The notes beneath the pieces are model-generated. The model worked only from the letters and a program-made list of their open reading frames with translations. It made no database searches and was not told the origin of the DNA. The translations under genes and the position numbers were made by a program. Of a stretch of DNA of 5,508 bases, positions 4,873 to 5,508 are shown piece after piece. The stretch is from Candidatus Nitrosotalea sp. FS (GTDB lineage Archaea > Thermoproteota > Nitrososphaeria > Nitrososphaerales > Nitrosopumilaceae). Location: assembly GCF_011319475.1 (NCBI RefSeq), contig NZ_RCMC01000307.1, forward strand, positions 751 through 6,258. The letters run 5' to 3'. How positions within the stretch are numbered: position 1 is the first letter of the stretch; every line of letters starts with the position of its first letter.

Positions 4873-5463
4873 ATGTTATTTTCAATCACAACTTTAATTT
4901 ACAATAAACCAAACAGTGATCTCTTGGAATTAGGAGAAATTCTGTATGGCATCATTTCAGAGTATGGTGAACAAAGAATACTCTCAGACATAATACAAGG
5001 CGAGAGTACCGAAATAATAAAAAGTATTTTTGAGCAGTGCATATCAAACATAGAAAAAAACGGCGAGATGGGACCAGATACTCGTGTTACAGCGGCAGAA
5101 GGATTATCGCATTATTTGCTTACAATGGCCATGATCCCAAGCAAAAGAAAGACCACATTCCAGTCAGTTGAAATCGATATTGCAGTTCCAGATACCATAA
5201 CACTTGGGACTTCGCCACAAGATGTGATTCTGATTTCTTTTCCAAAAACAAATGACATCAATGTCATAAAATCTCAAATTGAAAACATGAAGAAAATACA
5301 ACCAAATCAAGACAACATATGGATTGTTCTTGAAGAAGACATGAAACTTGGTGCCAAGACATACACACTCAGCAGAGATATCACATTTGCAAACATGGTA
5401 AATGATCTGATCAGTTTTACAGCAGGTAAAAAACAATCCAAGTTGAAAATTTTCAAGATATGA
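4873..5463 (+). CDS. Uncharacterised soluble protein, divergent from the PII-cyclase gene
   Basis: I do not recognise this 196-residue protein. The first 90 residues are predicted to be mostly helical, with many acidic residues (LLELGEILYGIISEYG, IIKSIFEQCISNIEKNGEMG). The second half has an alpha/beta character: strand VEIDIAVPD (99-107), strand VILISFPKT (118-126), helix INVIKSQIENMKKI, strand NIWIVLEED (148-156), then helix FANMVNDLISF and a basic tail KKQSKLKIFKI. There is no signal peptide, membrane segment or cysteine motif. The E-x-D...I-x-F-x-K spacing faintly recalls a degenerate PD-(D/E)XK nuclease-type fold, but the usual second acidic residue is Ser122, so no catalytic role is claimed. 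The ATG at 4873 is the first start after an in-frame stop and fits the TATA spacing. Sharing a 55-base divergent promoter region with the PII-cyclase gene suggests possible co-regulation, nothing more. Confidence 0.85.
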   Translation: MLFSITTLIYNKPNSDLLELGEILYGIISEYGEQRILSDIIQGESTEIIKSIFEQCISNIEKNGEMGPDTRVTAAEGLSHYLLTMAMIPSKRKTTFQSVEIDIAVPDTITLGTSPQDVILISFPKTNDINVIKSQIENMKKIQPNQDNIWIVLEEDMKLGAKTYTLSRDITFANMVNDLISFTAGKKQSKLKIFKI

Positions 5464-5480
5464 GAGATTTCAAATCAACA

Positions 5481-5487
5481 TTTTTTT
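5481..5487 (+). terminator. Candidate oligo(T) terminator of the rightmost gene
   Basis: Seven T lie 18 bases after the TGA stop of the rightmost gene, fitting an archaeal T-tract terminator. Imperfect complementary arms flank the tract (GAGATTTCA at 5464-5472 and TGAAAT-CA-TCTC at 5495-5506), but the T-run is in the loop rather than after the stem, so this is not a bacterial-type terminator. Confidence 0.4.
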
Positions 5488-5508
5488 CAATATGTGAAAT
5501 CATCTCAT

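Noticed and set aside
5453..5508. Open minus-strand frame entering from the right edge, ending with TGA at 5455-5453 (reads EMISHIEKNVDLKSLIS).
   Set aside because: It fits the local pattern of tight convergent ends, and the T7 tract would again lie in lysine codons, but only about 18 codons are visible and it overlaps the upstream gene by 11 bases. That is too little to call a gene.

Overview
The window looks like chromosomal DNA from an ammonia-oxidising-type archaeon (Thaumarchaeota/Nitrososphaerota, probably a low-GC Nitrosopumilus-like lineage). This is inferred from several signs. The DNA is AT-rich, and starts are preceded by archaeal TATA boxes about 25 bases upstream with no ribosome binding site, which suggests leaderless mRNAs. 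There is a single-domain KaiC-like ATPase, and the protein style is typical of that phylum. No database search was possible.

Layout, left to right: (1) the 3' end of an unrecognised, possibly regulatory, gene (+); (2) a KaiC/RecA-superfamily ATPase (-); (3) purK (+), split by an apparent -1 frameshift into a 301-codon main part and a C-terminal piece; (4) a six-helix membrane protein of unknown function (-); (5) purE class I (+); (6) a two-domain signalling protein with an N-terminal PII-like domain and a C-terminal class III nucleotide cyclase (-); (7) an unrecognised soluble protein (+). Strands alternate strictly (+ - + - + - +). Each convergent pair ends 1 to 4 bases apart, and each divergent pair is separated by a short promoter region, so every gene appears to be its own transcription unit.

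PurK and PurE catalyse consecutive steps of de novo purine synthesis: AIR to N5-CAIR to CAIR. They lie on the same strand, separated only by the oppositely oriented membrane-protein gene. The most interesting gene is the PII-cyclase fusion. It joins a sensor fold usually used for nitrogen, carbon and energy status to a domain that normally makes cAMP. Both halves carry unusual substitutions at expected functional positions. There is no mobile element, CRISPR array, tRNA or rRNA. No stretch over 300 bases lacks a gene; the longest intergenic gap is about 120 to 130 bases.
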